A stretch of 64,000 nucleotides of DNA, taken from positions 15,858-79,857 of the forward strand of contig CAZUCC010000013.1 of assembly GCA_964619065.1 (NCBI GenBank), in the 5' to 3' direction. Below, one piece after another: positions 1-6,988 of the stretch (position 1 is the stretch's first letter; every line of letters starts with the position of its first letter). Position numbers and translations under genes: made by a program. The notes under the pieces are model-generated. The model did no database searches, was not told the origin of the DNA, and was given only the letters and a program-made list of their open reading frames with translations. This stretch comes from JANXUC01 sp964619065 (lineage in GTDB: Bacteria; Acidobacteriota; Terriglobia; Terriglobales; Acidobacteriaceae).

Positions 1-481
1 CTTTGGAGGCGGTAGCGATGTGATTTTCCGTAGGCTCGCCATTCACCAGGAATCTCGACCCGGGCGATTGCTCGTTGGCGACCTTGGCTCCCAGGCTGTC
101 GCGTTCTTCGCCCACCACAAACAGCAATCCCGCGTAGATGCCTTCGGCGCGGAGCTTTTCCGCGGCCGCTATTTTAGCGGCAATAATTCCCTTGGCGTCG
201 CAAGAACCTCGCCCGTAAATGCGGTCTGCATCTTCCGAAGATGGAATGAAAGGCGGCACAGTGTCCATATGTGTGGAAAAGACAACGGTGGGATGCGCTT
301 GCTCGGGAAGCGTGGCGTAGACATTCGCGCGCTCGCCTTCTACGGGAACTTTGCGCGATTGATATCCGAGGCGGCACAGTTCGTGATGCAGGAAGTCGCC
401 CACCCGACCTTCGTTGCCGGTAATCGATTCGATATCCACCAGCTGCCGCGTGAGAGTGCAAACGTCTTTAGTGTCCAACAT
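1..481 (-). CDS. M20 family metallopeptidase (ArgE/DapE-like), 3' end outside window
   Basis: The reading frame runs from ATG at 481 off the left edge, giving the first 160 residues. The M20 amidohydrolase family removes acyl or amino-acid groups using two zinc ions; typical substrates are N-acetylornithine, succinyl-diaminopimelate or dipeptides. Visible signatures are FSTHMDTVPP (first metal His and the catalytic-pocket Asp), GRGSCDAKG (bridging Asp) and VGEERDS (catalytic Glu pair), in the right order and spacing for the N-terminal part of the catalytic domain. The lid domain and last metal ligands lie beyond the window. A TATTCT hexamer sits 18 bases before the ATG. The gene is divergent from the hydrolase at 540 with only 58 bp between them. 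The exact substrate cannot be decided. Confidence 0.88.
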   Translation of the reverse strand, partial: MLDTKDVCTLTRQLVDIESITGNEGRVGDFLHHELCRLGYQSRKVPVEGERANVYATLPEQAHPTVVFSTHMDTVPPFIPSSEDADRIYGRGSCDAKGIIAAKIAAAEKLRAEGIYAGLLFVVGEERDSLGAKVANEQSPGSRFLVNGEPTENHIATASK

Positions 482-539
482 GGCTGTCCAATGACTTCCA
501 GAATAGCGCACGCGGCGCGGTTCGTGAGAGACTTCGATC

Positions 540-1199
540 GTGACCGCCACCGATTTGCAGATCAAGTCGCTGTTTCTGGATGGACCTGCCGGACGCCTCG
601 AAGCCCTGCTTAATGTGGGCAGCGCGAGTCCCACGCATGCCGCCGTGGTGTGCCATCCGCATCCGATGTTTGGCGGAACGCTGCACAACAAAGTCGTCTT
701 CCACGCTGCGAAAGCGTTACATGGCTTCGGATTTCCTGTGCTCCGCTTCAATTTTCGTGGCACGGGATTGAGTCAGGGAGAGCATAACAACGGCCAAGGG
801 GAAGTTGATGATGTCCGCACCGCTCTCGACTGGCTGGCACGCGAGTTTTCGGTGCCGCTGGTGTTGGCAGGATTTTCTTTCGGAGCCGCAGTCGGATTGC
901 GCGCGGCCTCAACCGACCCGCGCGTCGACGGGCTGATTGGTCTTGGCATGCCGGTTGCGCCCGTGGACAATCGCGTCTACGACCTTGATTTCCTGCAAAC
1001 CTGCACTAAGCCCAAGCTGTTCTGTAGCGGAGATCGCGACCAGTACGGTCCACGTGCGAAATTAGAAGCGCTTGTCGCGAGCCTGCCCGAACCGCGCCAA
1101 TTGACGTTCATCTTAGGCGCCGATCACTTCTTCGAGGGCCGCCTGTCCGAGATGCGGGCGGTGATTGAGGAATGGGTTCGCACGCAGATACTGAGGTGA
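540..1199 (+). CDS. alpha/beta hydrolase (COG2945-like)
   Basis: A 219-residue alpha/beta hydrolase with a GTG start preceded by GAGAG. The N-terminal motif CHPHPMFGGTLHNKV is characteristic of the small COG2945 group of predicted hydrolases. The catalytic triad can be read as Ser in GFSFGAA, Asp in CSGDRDQYG and His in GADHFFEG near the C-terminus, all in the normal order. No signal peptide is seen, so it is probably cytoplasmic. The length matches the compact single-domain family. The natural substrate of this group is unknown to me. It is divergent from the M20 peptidase and followed by a repeat arm and the glycerate kinase gene. Confidence 0.87.
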   Translation: MTATDLQIKSLFLDGPAGRLEALLNVGSASPTHAAVVCHPHPMFGGTLHNKVVFHAAKALHGFGFPVLRFNFRGTGLSQGEHNNGQGEVDDVRTALDWLAREFSVPLVLAGFSFGAAVGLRAASTDPRVDGLIGLGMPVAPVDNRVYDLDFLQTCTKPKLFCSGDRDQYGPRAKLEALVASLPEPRQLTFILGADHFFEGRLSEMRAVIEEWVRTQILR

Positions 1200-1212
1200 A
1201 GTCAAGGCTGTA

Positions 1213-1240
1213 GGGGTCCTTCGCTCCGCTCAGGATGACA
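1213..1240 (+). repeat. solitary arm of dispersed inverted-repeat element
   Basis: This 28-base stretch (GGGGTCCTTCGCTCCGCTCA then GGATGACA) matches the right arms of the elements at 18363-18440 and 46071-46219. Here only one arm is present, between the hydrolase stop and the glycerate kinase promoter. Confidence 0.75.
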
Positions 1241-1260
1241 ATCTTTTGGGGGATCGACCG

Positions 1261-1266
1261 TATAAT
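1261..1266 (+). promoter_or_regulatory. -10 hexamer of the glycerate kinase gene, near-leaderless
   Basis: A perfect TATAAT ends 8 bases before the ATG at 1275. A normal start-site distance would place the mRNA 5' end at or within about 2 bases of the start codon. No good -35 is visible at 16-18 bases upstream. Confidence 0.5.
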
Positions 1267-1274
1267 CGCGCACG

Positions 1275-2621
1275 ATGTCCACCTCCGGCCCCAGCGCAAG
1301 CCACAACAGCTTAAAAGACCTGGCCCGCCAGATTTTCTCGCGTGCCCTGGCCGAAGCCAGTATTCCTCGTGCCTTCGACCGCCACGTCGATCTCACGCGC
1401 GGCGTGCTTCGCATGGGTGAAGATCTTTTCGATCTCGACGCGTACAGCCGCCGCTTCGTTGTCTCCATCGGCAAGGCGGCGAACACGATGGTGGAGGCGT
1501 TATCCGCGAAGGCGGGAGGGTTATTTGAGGGAATCGTGGCGAGTTCCGTTGCGTCCGAGCAGCAGATACGCGGTTATCGTTACTTTCTTGGTGGCCATCC
1601 TACTCCGAATGCTGATTCCGTACTCGCTGCCGAAGCCGTTCTTCGCGCATTGCACACGTTGGACCGGAATTCGCTGGTTCTGTTCATGATCAGCGGTGGT
1701 GGCTCCTCCATTCTGGAAAAGCCTATTGACGATGAAATCTCGCTAAACGATCTCATTGCGACCTACAAAGCGCTGGTGCTGTGTGGGGCGCCGATTGCGG
1801 AGATCAACGCGATCCGCAAACATCTTTCCGCGGTCAAGGGGGGACGCCTTGCGCTGGCTGCCAACGGCGCGCAGCAGGTTTCGCTGCTGATTTCCGATGT
1901 GCCGGACTCGATGCCCGACGCGCTGGCTTCGGGCCCAACCATGCCCGATTCGACCAGCGTGGAGGATTGCCGAAGGATTGTCGAGAAGCATGCGCTCCTT
2001 CCGCAGTTTCCGTCCTCTGTGCGGGAGCTCTTCGAACGGGATGCGTTGGAGGAAACGCCAAAGTCGGATGATCCCGTCTTCGCGCGCTCGCGCTGGTGGA
2101 CGATCCTGTCGAATAAGTTCGCAGTGGATGCCGCCGCCGCGGAAGCTGCCCGCCTCGGCTTCGCAGTGGAAATCGACAACTCCTGCGACGACTGGGACTA
2201 CGACCGTGCCGCCGAATACCTCGTAGGCCGTCTGCGCGAGTTGCGCCAGAACAAACCAAGTCAGACCAAGGCGCGTGTGTGTTTGATCTCGGGTGGGGAA
2301 GTCACGGTGAAGGTTACTGGTGAGAGCGGTGTTGGTGGTCGCAACCAGCAGTTCGCGCTGGCGTGCGCGGGCAGGATTGCGGGCGAGAACATCGCCGTGC
2401 TGAGCGGCGGTACGGACGGTATCGACGGCAACAGTCCTGCAGCGGGTGCGGTTGTCGATGGGACAACTGCATCTCGCGCTGCAGCAGCGGACCTCGACGT
2501 CGCTCGAAGTTTATCCAGTTTTAACGCGTATCCGCTGTTCCAGACTTTGGGGGACGTTGTGATCACGGGGCCAACAGGAAACAACGTGCGAGATCTTAGA
2601 ATTTTGCTGATTGCGCACTAA
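1275..2621 (+). CDS. glycerate 2-kinase (MOFRL family)
   Basis: A 448-residue protein of the type II glycerate kinase family (GckA/TtuD-like), which phosphorylates D-glycerate, normally to 2-phosphoglycerate, feeding glyoxylate, serine or tartronate carbon into glycolysis. The N-terminal kinase domain shows VVSIGKAANTMVEAL (about residues 54-68), the glycine-rich LFMISGGGSS segment and LISDVPDSMPDALASGPT. The C-terminal MOFRL domain shows LISGGEVTVKV, GGRNQQFALA and SGGTDGIDGNSPAAGA. The length is typical for the family. The start has a TATAAT box just upstream and no obvious Shine-Dalgarno. The beta-hydroxyacid dehydrogenase at 3735 could supply glycerate from tartronate semialdehyde, but the genes are not in one operon. 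Confidence 0.92.
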   Translation: MSTSGPSASHNSLKDLARQIFSRALAEASIPRAFDRHVDLTRGVLRMGEDLFDLDAYSRRFVVSIGKAANTMVEALSAKAGGLFEGIVASSVASEQQIRGYRYFLGGHPTPNADSVLAAEAVLRALHTLDRNSLVLFMISGGGSSILEKPIDDEISLNDLIATYKALVLCGAPIAEINAIRKHLSAVKGGRLALAANGAQQVSLLISDVPDSMPDALASGPTMPDSTSVEDCRRIVEKHALLPQFPSSVRELFERDALEETPKSDDPVFARSRWWTILSNKFAVDAAAAEAARLGFAVEIDNSCDDWDYDRAAEYLVGRLRELRQNKPSQTKARVCLISGGEVTVKVTGESGVGGRNQQFALACAGRIAGENIAVLSGGTDGIDGNSPAAGAVVDGTTASRAAAADLDVARSLSSFNAYPLFQTLGDVVITGPTGNNVRDLRILLIAH

Positions 2622-2667
2622 TTTCGTAGCGGCAATTGCCGGAATCCTTCGCGATCGCCGACAACTT

Positions 2668-3594
2668 CTAGAAAAACCTCGTCACGCCCTCATCCATCAC
2701 AACCACTTTCTCGCTGACTCCCGCGCTGGCCGCTTCCTGTTCCAATAACTGCAGAGGCTCGTCGATGGGTTCATGCGAGAGACGGAACGAGCCGTAGTGC
2801 ATGGGAACCATCCAGCTCGCACCTAGATCGACGAACGCTTTGGTTGCGTCTTCGGGACTGGTGTGCACATTGCGGAAACCTTCCGGAGAGTAAGCGCCAA
2901 TCGGCAGCAGAGCCACGTCGGGCGACAGGCGCTGGCCAATTTCGCGGAAGCCTGCGAAGTACGCGGTATCTCCGGCATGGTAGAGCGAATTCTTTCCCGC
3001 GCGGAGAACATAGCCGCCGTATCCACGGTGCGCGTCACTGAGAATGCGCGCGCCCCAGTGCCGGGACGGGACATGTGTGACTTCCAGATTCCCCAGAGTG
3101 TAGTTGGCCCACCAGTCGAGTTCCACAAGGCGCGAATAGCCCAGGTCGGAGACCAAATCGCGCACGTGCTTCGGCGTGACCATGACCGGCGTTTTTCCAC
3201 AAAGTTGTCGCGTCCGGCGCGCGATCGCCCGCAGTGACGGACGGTGCAGGTGGTCGAAATGGGCGTGGGTCACGAGCACCAGGTCAATCGGCGGCAAATC
3301 CACAATACGGAGTCCGGGCTGCCGCAGGCGCTTCAGCACAAACAGCCAGCGCGCAAAATTGGGATCGATCAGAACATTCAGCCCGCCGATTTGCACAAAG
3401 AAGCTGGCATGGCCGATGAAGGTCAAGCCCAGCTCTCCATTCTTAACGAGTTTGGGCTTGCGCGTTTGCCCGGAGCGTGGAGTTACGGCCGAGTGCCGCA
3501 CCAGGCGCCCGAAGGCCTGTGCGCGTTGCCGCAGCGAGGGATGGGAAACCGGAGAACGCAGCATCATCAATAATTCGGCGGCAAATCCGGACAA
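2668..3594 (-). CDS. MBL-fold metal-dependent hydrolase (UlaG/NAPE-PLD-like)
   Basis: A 308-residue metallo-beta-lactamase-fold protein. The metal-binding motif VTHAHFDHLH is clear, with downstream metal-ligand histidines expected in VPSRHWGAR, YHAGDTAYF (bridging Asp) and PMHYGSF. This arrangement fits the group that includes UlaG and NAPE-PLD-like phosphodiesterases rather than true beta-lactamases. The N-terminal 50 residues are basic and unrelated to the catalytic fold. The annotated start is TTG at 3594; ATG codons at 3567 and 3564 are alternatives and neither has a convincing ribosome site. It is transcribed away from the dehydrogenase at 3735. The substrate is unknown. Confidence 0.85.
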   Translation of the reverse strand: MSGFAAELLMMLRSPVSHPSLRQRAQAFGRLVRHSAVTPRSGQTRKPKLVKNGELGLTFIGHASFFVQIGGLNVLIDPNFARWLFVLKRLRQPGLRIVDLPPIDLVLVTHAHFDHLHRPSLRAIARRTRQLCGKTPVMVTPKHVRDLVSDLGYSRLVELDWWANYTLGNLEVTHVPSRHWGARILSDAHRGYGGYVLRAGKNSLYHAGDTAYFAGFREIGQRLSPDVALLPIGAYSPEGFRNVHTSPEDATKAFVDLGASWMVPMHYGSFRLSHEPIDEPLQLLEQEAASAGVSEKVVVMDEGVTRFF

Positions 3595-3643
3595 CCGCCG
3601 ACACTTTTAGTTTATCCACCTAGTCTACAGGAGTGTTTCCGCG

Positions 3644-3672
3644 TTGACAGGCCGGAGTGCCTCATTTCTAAT
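3644..3672 (+). promoter_or_regulatory. sigma70-type promoter of the dehydrogenase gene
   Basis: TTGACA (3644-3649) and TCTAAT (3667-3672) are separated by exactly 17 bases and point toward the dehydrogenase at 3735. Just downstream, an imperfect inverted repeat (CCGCAGGTGT / ACACCCGCGG, 3676-3696) could be a regulator site. Confidence 0.65.
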
Positions 3673-3734
3673 CCCCGCAGGTGTTACACCCGCGGTAGTT
3701 GCGTTTTGCGGTCACGTTTGAAGGAGAGATGTGA

Positions 3735-4619
3735 ATGAAGGTTGCGTTCTTGGGGTTGGGAATCATGGGCCGGTCAATGGCAACAAGTCTGGCGAAAGCG
3801 GGGCACGAAGTTACGGTTTGGAATCGCTCCCCAGGCAAGCCCGTGGAAGGCGCGCAGGTAGCCGGTACACCGGAAGAGGCTGCGCGTGGCGCTGAGGTGG
3901 TTTGGCTTTGCGTATCCGATACGGCTGCCGTCGAGCAAGTGATGTTCGGCTTGCGCGGGGCGTTCAATTCGCTGGCAGAGGGGGCCATCGTAGCGGATTC
4001 CAGTACCATCTCGCCCTCGGCCACGCTGCGTTTTGCCGAGCGTGTGCGTACTCGCGGCGCGGATTGGGTGGACGCTCCCATGACGGGGTCGAAGATCGCC
4101 GCGGAAAACGCGACGCTTATTTTCATCGTCGGGGGCAGTGATGAGTCCATCGCAAAACTTCAGCCACTGCTCGCCGCCATGGGTAAGCAATTTTTCCGTA
4201 TGGGGGAAACCGGTAAGGGGCAGGCAACCAAACTGGTGATGAATCTGCAAATTGCAATGATCTACGAAGGCTTTGCCGAGGCGGTCACTCTGGGCGCCAA
4301 ACTCGGCGTCAGCCTGGACTCGCTGTTGCCGCTCATTCAGGCGTCGATGGTGCGTTCCGGCGTCATCGAGTACAAGGCGCAGTTCGTCCGCAATCGCGAC
4401 TTCACGCCAAACTTTCCGCTACGCCTCATGCTGAAGGACATACGCTTGATCCTGGAAGCAGCTAAAGAATCGCGCGTAAAACTGCCCGGCCTTAAAACCG
4501 TGGAAGAAGTCTATGATCTCGCGAGTGAAGAGGGGAACGGCGATCTGGACTACGCCGCGACGCTTCTGCTTTTGGAAAAATGGGCGGGAGTCGAAGTCAA
4601 AGGGGCAAGCGCAGACTAG
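3735..4619 (+). CDS. NAD(P)-dependent beta-hydroxyacid dehydrogenase (3-HIBADH / glyoxylate reductase family)
   Basis: A 294-residue member of the 3-hydroxyisobutyrate / tartronate-semialdehyde / glyoxylate-succinic semialdehyde reductase family. The Rossmann motif is GLGIMGRSMA (residues 7-16), followed by the substrate-binding signature DAPMTGSKIAAENA and the catalytic lysine segment GKGQATKLVMNL. The start is well supported by AAGGAGAG about 8 bases before the ATG. SKIAAE after DAPMTG resembles the plant-type glyoxylate reductase subgroup, but substrate assignment from sequence is uncertain. Its stop codon overlaps the stop codon of the convergent gene at 4616. Confidence 0.9.
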   Translation: MKVAFLGLGIMGRSMATSLAKAGHEVTVWNRSPGKPVEGAQVAGTPEEAARGAEVVWLCVSDTAAVEQVMFGLRGAFNSLAEGAIVADSSTISPSATLRFAERVRTRGADWVDAPMTGSKIAAENATLIFIVGGSDESIAKLQPLLAAMGKQFFRMGETGKGQATKLVMNLQIAMIYEGFAEAVTLGAKLGVSLDSLLPLIQASMVRSGVIEYKAQFVRNRDFTPNFPLRLMLKDIRLILEAAKESRVKLPGLKTVEEVYDLASEEGNGDLDYAATLLLLEKWAGVEVKGASAD

Positions 4620-5263
4620 CTTTTCGACGCTCGGGTTTCGTGAGCCAGTTCGCGGAGCTTCTCAAACACCTGCAGGATCGTGGAATAATCCGTGAGGGCA
4701 TCCACCGGCAACGTCGCCGTCAAATGCGGTGACTGCGGCTTAAGCGCCACATCTGTGAATTCGCTCTGGCGGGCTACAAGCAGAGCACTCAACACCGGGT
4801 TGTGCTCGGCATCCCATTCTTCGCAAGTGGTCAGCACCATCGGCCCGGAACGATGAATCACCCAGGGCTGATTCTTGCCTACCGTCCGCCGCGCAAGATG
4901 CCCGCTCCAGCGGTGGTTGTGTACTTTGAGAGAAAAGCTGGGCGCGCGGTCCAGATCCGCTTCAATGGTGATGGTTTCCATCTGGGCTTCCCAATGCCTC
5001 AGCAGCCATTGCACGGGAAGCGCCCGCGGCAAGAGCCGCACTGTGACGTGCGCGCTGCCAAAGAGTGTAGAGGGAAGCTGCATCCCGACATGCAGCCGGG
5101 ACGTGCCACTCCAGCGTCGACTTAGGATGCGGCCACGCCATGCCAAGCGCAGCCGGTCGACTACCTGCACGGCGCGCTTCTGGTTGTAGCGAGAAAACAA
5201 GTAATACCAGGCGAGCGTCGAGCCGGCGGAGACTGCCGCGCAGATGATGAAGATGCGAACCAC
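4616..5263 (-). CDS. hypothetical protein with N-terminal membrane segment
   Basis: I do not recognise this family. The frame can be extended to ATG at 5356, but GTG at 5263 is preferred: it has GAGG five bases upstream and puts a hydrophobic segment (IFIICAAVSAGSTLAWYYLF) right at the N-terminus as a signal anchor. That gives 215 residues. The rest is soluble, basic and tryptophan-rich in the middle, suggesting a membrane-anchored protein with a cytoplasmic or periplasmic beta-rich domain. Its stop overlaps that of the dehydrogenase by four bases, tail to tail, with no terminator between. The longer start would run close to the GNAT gene on the other strand. Confidence 0.65.
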   Translation of the reverse strand: MVRIFIICAAVSAGSTLAWYYLFSRYNQKRAVQVVDRLRLAWRGRILSRRWSGTSRLHVGMQLPSTLFGSAHVTVRLLPRALPVQWLLRHWEAQMETITIEADLDRAPSFSLKVHNHRWSGHLARRTVGKNQPWVIHRSGPMVLTTCEEWDAEHNPVLSALLVARQSEFTDVALKPQSPHLTATLPVDALTDYSTILQVFEKLRELAHETRASKS

Positions 5264-5405
5264 ATCGACCTCAATACAAAGTATACGCGGAGTCTGGTTT
5301 CGCGTGCCTGTGGATTCTTCGTCCTTTGGACGTAAATCGTGCCCAATTGTCAGCACCGGAACCTGTGCCGCGATGATCGTAAGCTGGGCGCGCTACAATC
5401 ATCGG

Positions 5406-5906
5406 GTGGAATACTCCCTCCGCGACGGTCGTCCGCTCGATCTCGATACTCTCTGGCGTATTGATCAGGCCTGTTTCCCTCCGGGTATCTCCTACTCCCG
5501 GTTGGAGTTAGCGGTCTATATGCGCAGGCCCGGGTCGTTTACCCTGGTCGCCGAGCAGCCCCGTCCCAGGACGAAATCCTTTGGTGACCAGCCCGGAACG
5601 ATCCTCGGGTTTTTGGTCATGCAGACGGAAAATAACAAAACTGGCCACATTGTTACGATCGACGTCGTTGGTAACGCGCGCCGCGCCGGAGTTGGGTCGC
5701 GACTTATCTCAGCCGCCGAGGAGCGATTGCGGGGCGTCCAGTTTGAATCCATCTACCTGGAGACCATGGTCACGAACCAGCCCGCCATCGAATTTTATAA
5801 GCGGCACGGCTATGCCCTGCGTCGCACTGAGGCGGGCTACTATCCGAATGGAACTGACGCCTTCGTGTTTGCGAAAGATTTGCTTTCCCCGCCTCCGGCC
5901 CAGTAA
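5406..5906 (+). CDS. GNAT family N-acetyltransferase (RimI-like)
   Basis: A 166-residue GNAT domain. The acetyl-CoA binding motif A reads VVGNARRAGVGSRLI, followed by ETMVTNQPAIEFYKRHGY, the typical beta5-alpha4 region of RimI-like enzymes acting on protein N-termini. The chosen start is GTG at 5406, which begins at the first GNAT strand and has a TACAAT box at 5394-5399, six bases upstream, predicting a leaderless mRNA. An open frame continues upstream to 5244, with an ATG at 5373, but those residues do not look like GNAT sequence. The target is unknown. It is followed after 10 bases by pheA. Confidence 0.83.
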   Translation: MEYSLRDGRPLDLDTLWRIDQACFPPGISYSRLELAVYMRRPGSFTLVAEQPRPRTKSFGDQPGTILGFLVMQTENNKTGHIVTIDVVGNARRAGVGSRLISAAEERLRGVQFESIYLETMVTNQPAIEFYKRHGYALRRTEAGYYPNGTDAFVFAKDLLSPPPAQ

Positions 5907-5916
5907 CTTGTCGAAC

Positions 5917-6813
5917 ATGAAAACTGCAAGTCCAAAAGCTGCGGGACGAGGGGCTGCAGATCGAGGGGCTGCAGATCGGGGAACTGCAGATCGAGGAACT
6001 GTAGGTCCACGGGCTGCCATCCAAGGGGAGCTCGGCGCTTTCAGTCACGAAGCTGCCGAGCGTATGCAGCCTGGCTGCCGCGTGGTGCCGTGCGCCAGGT
6101 CATTGGAAGTCTTTGACCGGCTTGATGCTCGATCCGTTGATATGGCCGTAATTCCTATCGAAAACTCTCTGGCTGGTTCAGTCCTGGAACACTTCGATTT
6201 GCTGCTGGCCCGCGATGTTTTCGTGCAGCGCGAATTCCGGCTACGGATTGTGCACAATCTGATCGCCGCTCCGGGCGTGAAACTTGCGGATATCCGCCGC
6301 GTCTATTCGCATCCCGTCGCTCTCGATCAATGCCGCGAATTCTTCCGCTTGCATCCCAAAGTGGAACCTGTGTCTTTCTACGACACGGCCGGCAGCGTGA
6401 AGCACATCCTGGCGGAGAATCTGCGGGACGCCGCTGCAATTGCCAGCCGCCGGGCGGCCGCCGTCTATGACGGCAAAGTGTTGCGCGCGGGGGTAGAGGA
6501 CAACAAGCAGAATTTCACGCGCTTCTTTCTCGTCCGCAAGCAACGCACAGTTCTGCAGCGCGCTAACAAGACGTCGATCGCCTTCAGCGTCAAGAACATT
6601 CCCGGAGCGTTGTTCAAAGCGCTCAGTGTGTTTGCCCTTCGCGACATCAGTCTGACCAAGATCGAGTCGCGCCCGGTCAAAGGACATCCCTGGGAGTATG
6701 TTTTCTACGCAGATTTGCTCTGCGGACCGACCCTGGAGGCGGCCAATGCCTTGCGGCACCTGGCGGAAATCACCAACTTTGCCAAGGTTTTGGGGATATA
6801 TCCTGCCGCCTGA
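5917..6813 (+). CDS. pheA: prephenate dehydratase
   Basis: A 298-residue monofunctional prephenate dehydratase, converting prephenate to phenylpyruvate in phenylalanine synthesis. After an unusual N-terminal tail the PDT domain shows IPIENSLAGSV, the RVYSHPVALDQC segment, YDTAGSVKHI and the conserved NFTRFFLV motif with its catalytic Thr. The C-terminal ACT domain carries ALSVFALRDISLTKIESRP, the phenylalanine-binding ESRP motif, so feedback inhibition is expected. The ATG at 5917 lies 10 bases after the GNAT stop. Residues 11-30 are encoded by a 15-bp tandem repeat and are rich in Arg-Gly-Ala-Ala-Asp; this tail is not part of the family fold. Confidence 0.93.
   Translation: MKTASPKAAGRGAADRGAADRGTADRGTVGPRAAIQGELGAFSHEAAERMQPGCRVVPCARSLEVFDRLDARSVDMAVIPIENSLAGSVLEHFDLLLARDVFVQREFRLRIVHNLIAAPGVKLADIRRVYSHPVALDQCREFFRLHPKVEPVSFYDTAGSVKHILAENLRDAAAIASRRAAAVYDGKVLRAGVEDNKQNFTRFFLVRKQRTVLQRANKTSIAFSVKNIPGALFKALSVFALRDISLTKIESRPVKGHPWEYVFYADLLCGPTLEAANALRHLAEITNFAKVLGIYPAA
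5948..6007 (+). repeat. four 15-bp tandem repeats inside pheA
   Basis: Units at 5948-5962 and 5963-5977 are identical (GAGGGGCTGCAGATC); 5978-5992 and 5993-6007 are diverged copies. The period is a multiple of three, so the frame is kept and the N-terminal tail of PheA gains five residues per copy. Confidence 0.85.
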
Positions 6814-6959
6814 GCCCCACGCTCGTCTTCTAAGGTGGGTAGTACTTTGGGCAGGTATAAAAATGCGGGGAAGTGCTTTACAATCCAACACCTTGAGTGC
6901 GATTCTGCCGCGAGACGCCGTTGCCCGCCTGAATCCATCTTGACCGCAGCCTCATCGAA

Positions 6960-6980
6960 GTTGAGTGACTTTGACTCAGG
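6960..6980 (+). promoter_or_regulatory. HAIR-like inverted repeat (HspR-type operator) before lon
   Basis: GTTGAGT-N7-ACTCAGG matches the HspR-associated inverted repeat CTTGAGT-N7-ACTCAAG at 12 of 14 defined positions with the exact 7-base spacer. It lies 8 bases before the lon ATG and overlaps the ribosome-binding region. A perfect half site, CTTGAGT, is at 6892-6898, next to a TACAAT hexamer at 6879-6884. HspR represses chaperone and lon genes in several actinobacteria; no hspR gene lies in this window. Confidence 0.5.
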
Positions 6981-6988
6981 GAGACAGG

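Noticed and set aside
5244..5405. Longer N-terminus for the GNAT gene
   Set aside because: The residues upstream of 5406 do not resemble GNAT sequence, overlap the start region of the gene on the other strand and precede the TACAAT box.
5581..5916. Upstream extension of prephenate dehydratase through the GNAT gene
   Set aside because: It reads the GNAT gene in another frame; the ATG at 5917 lies directly after the GNAT stop and before the real domain.
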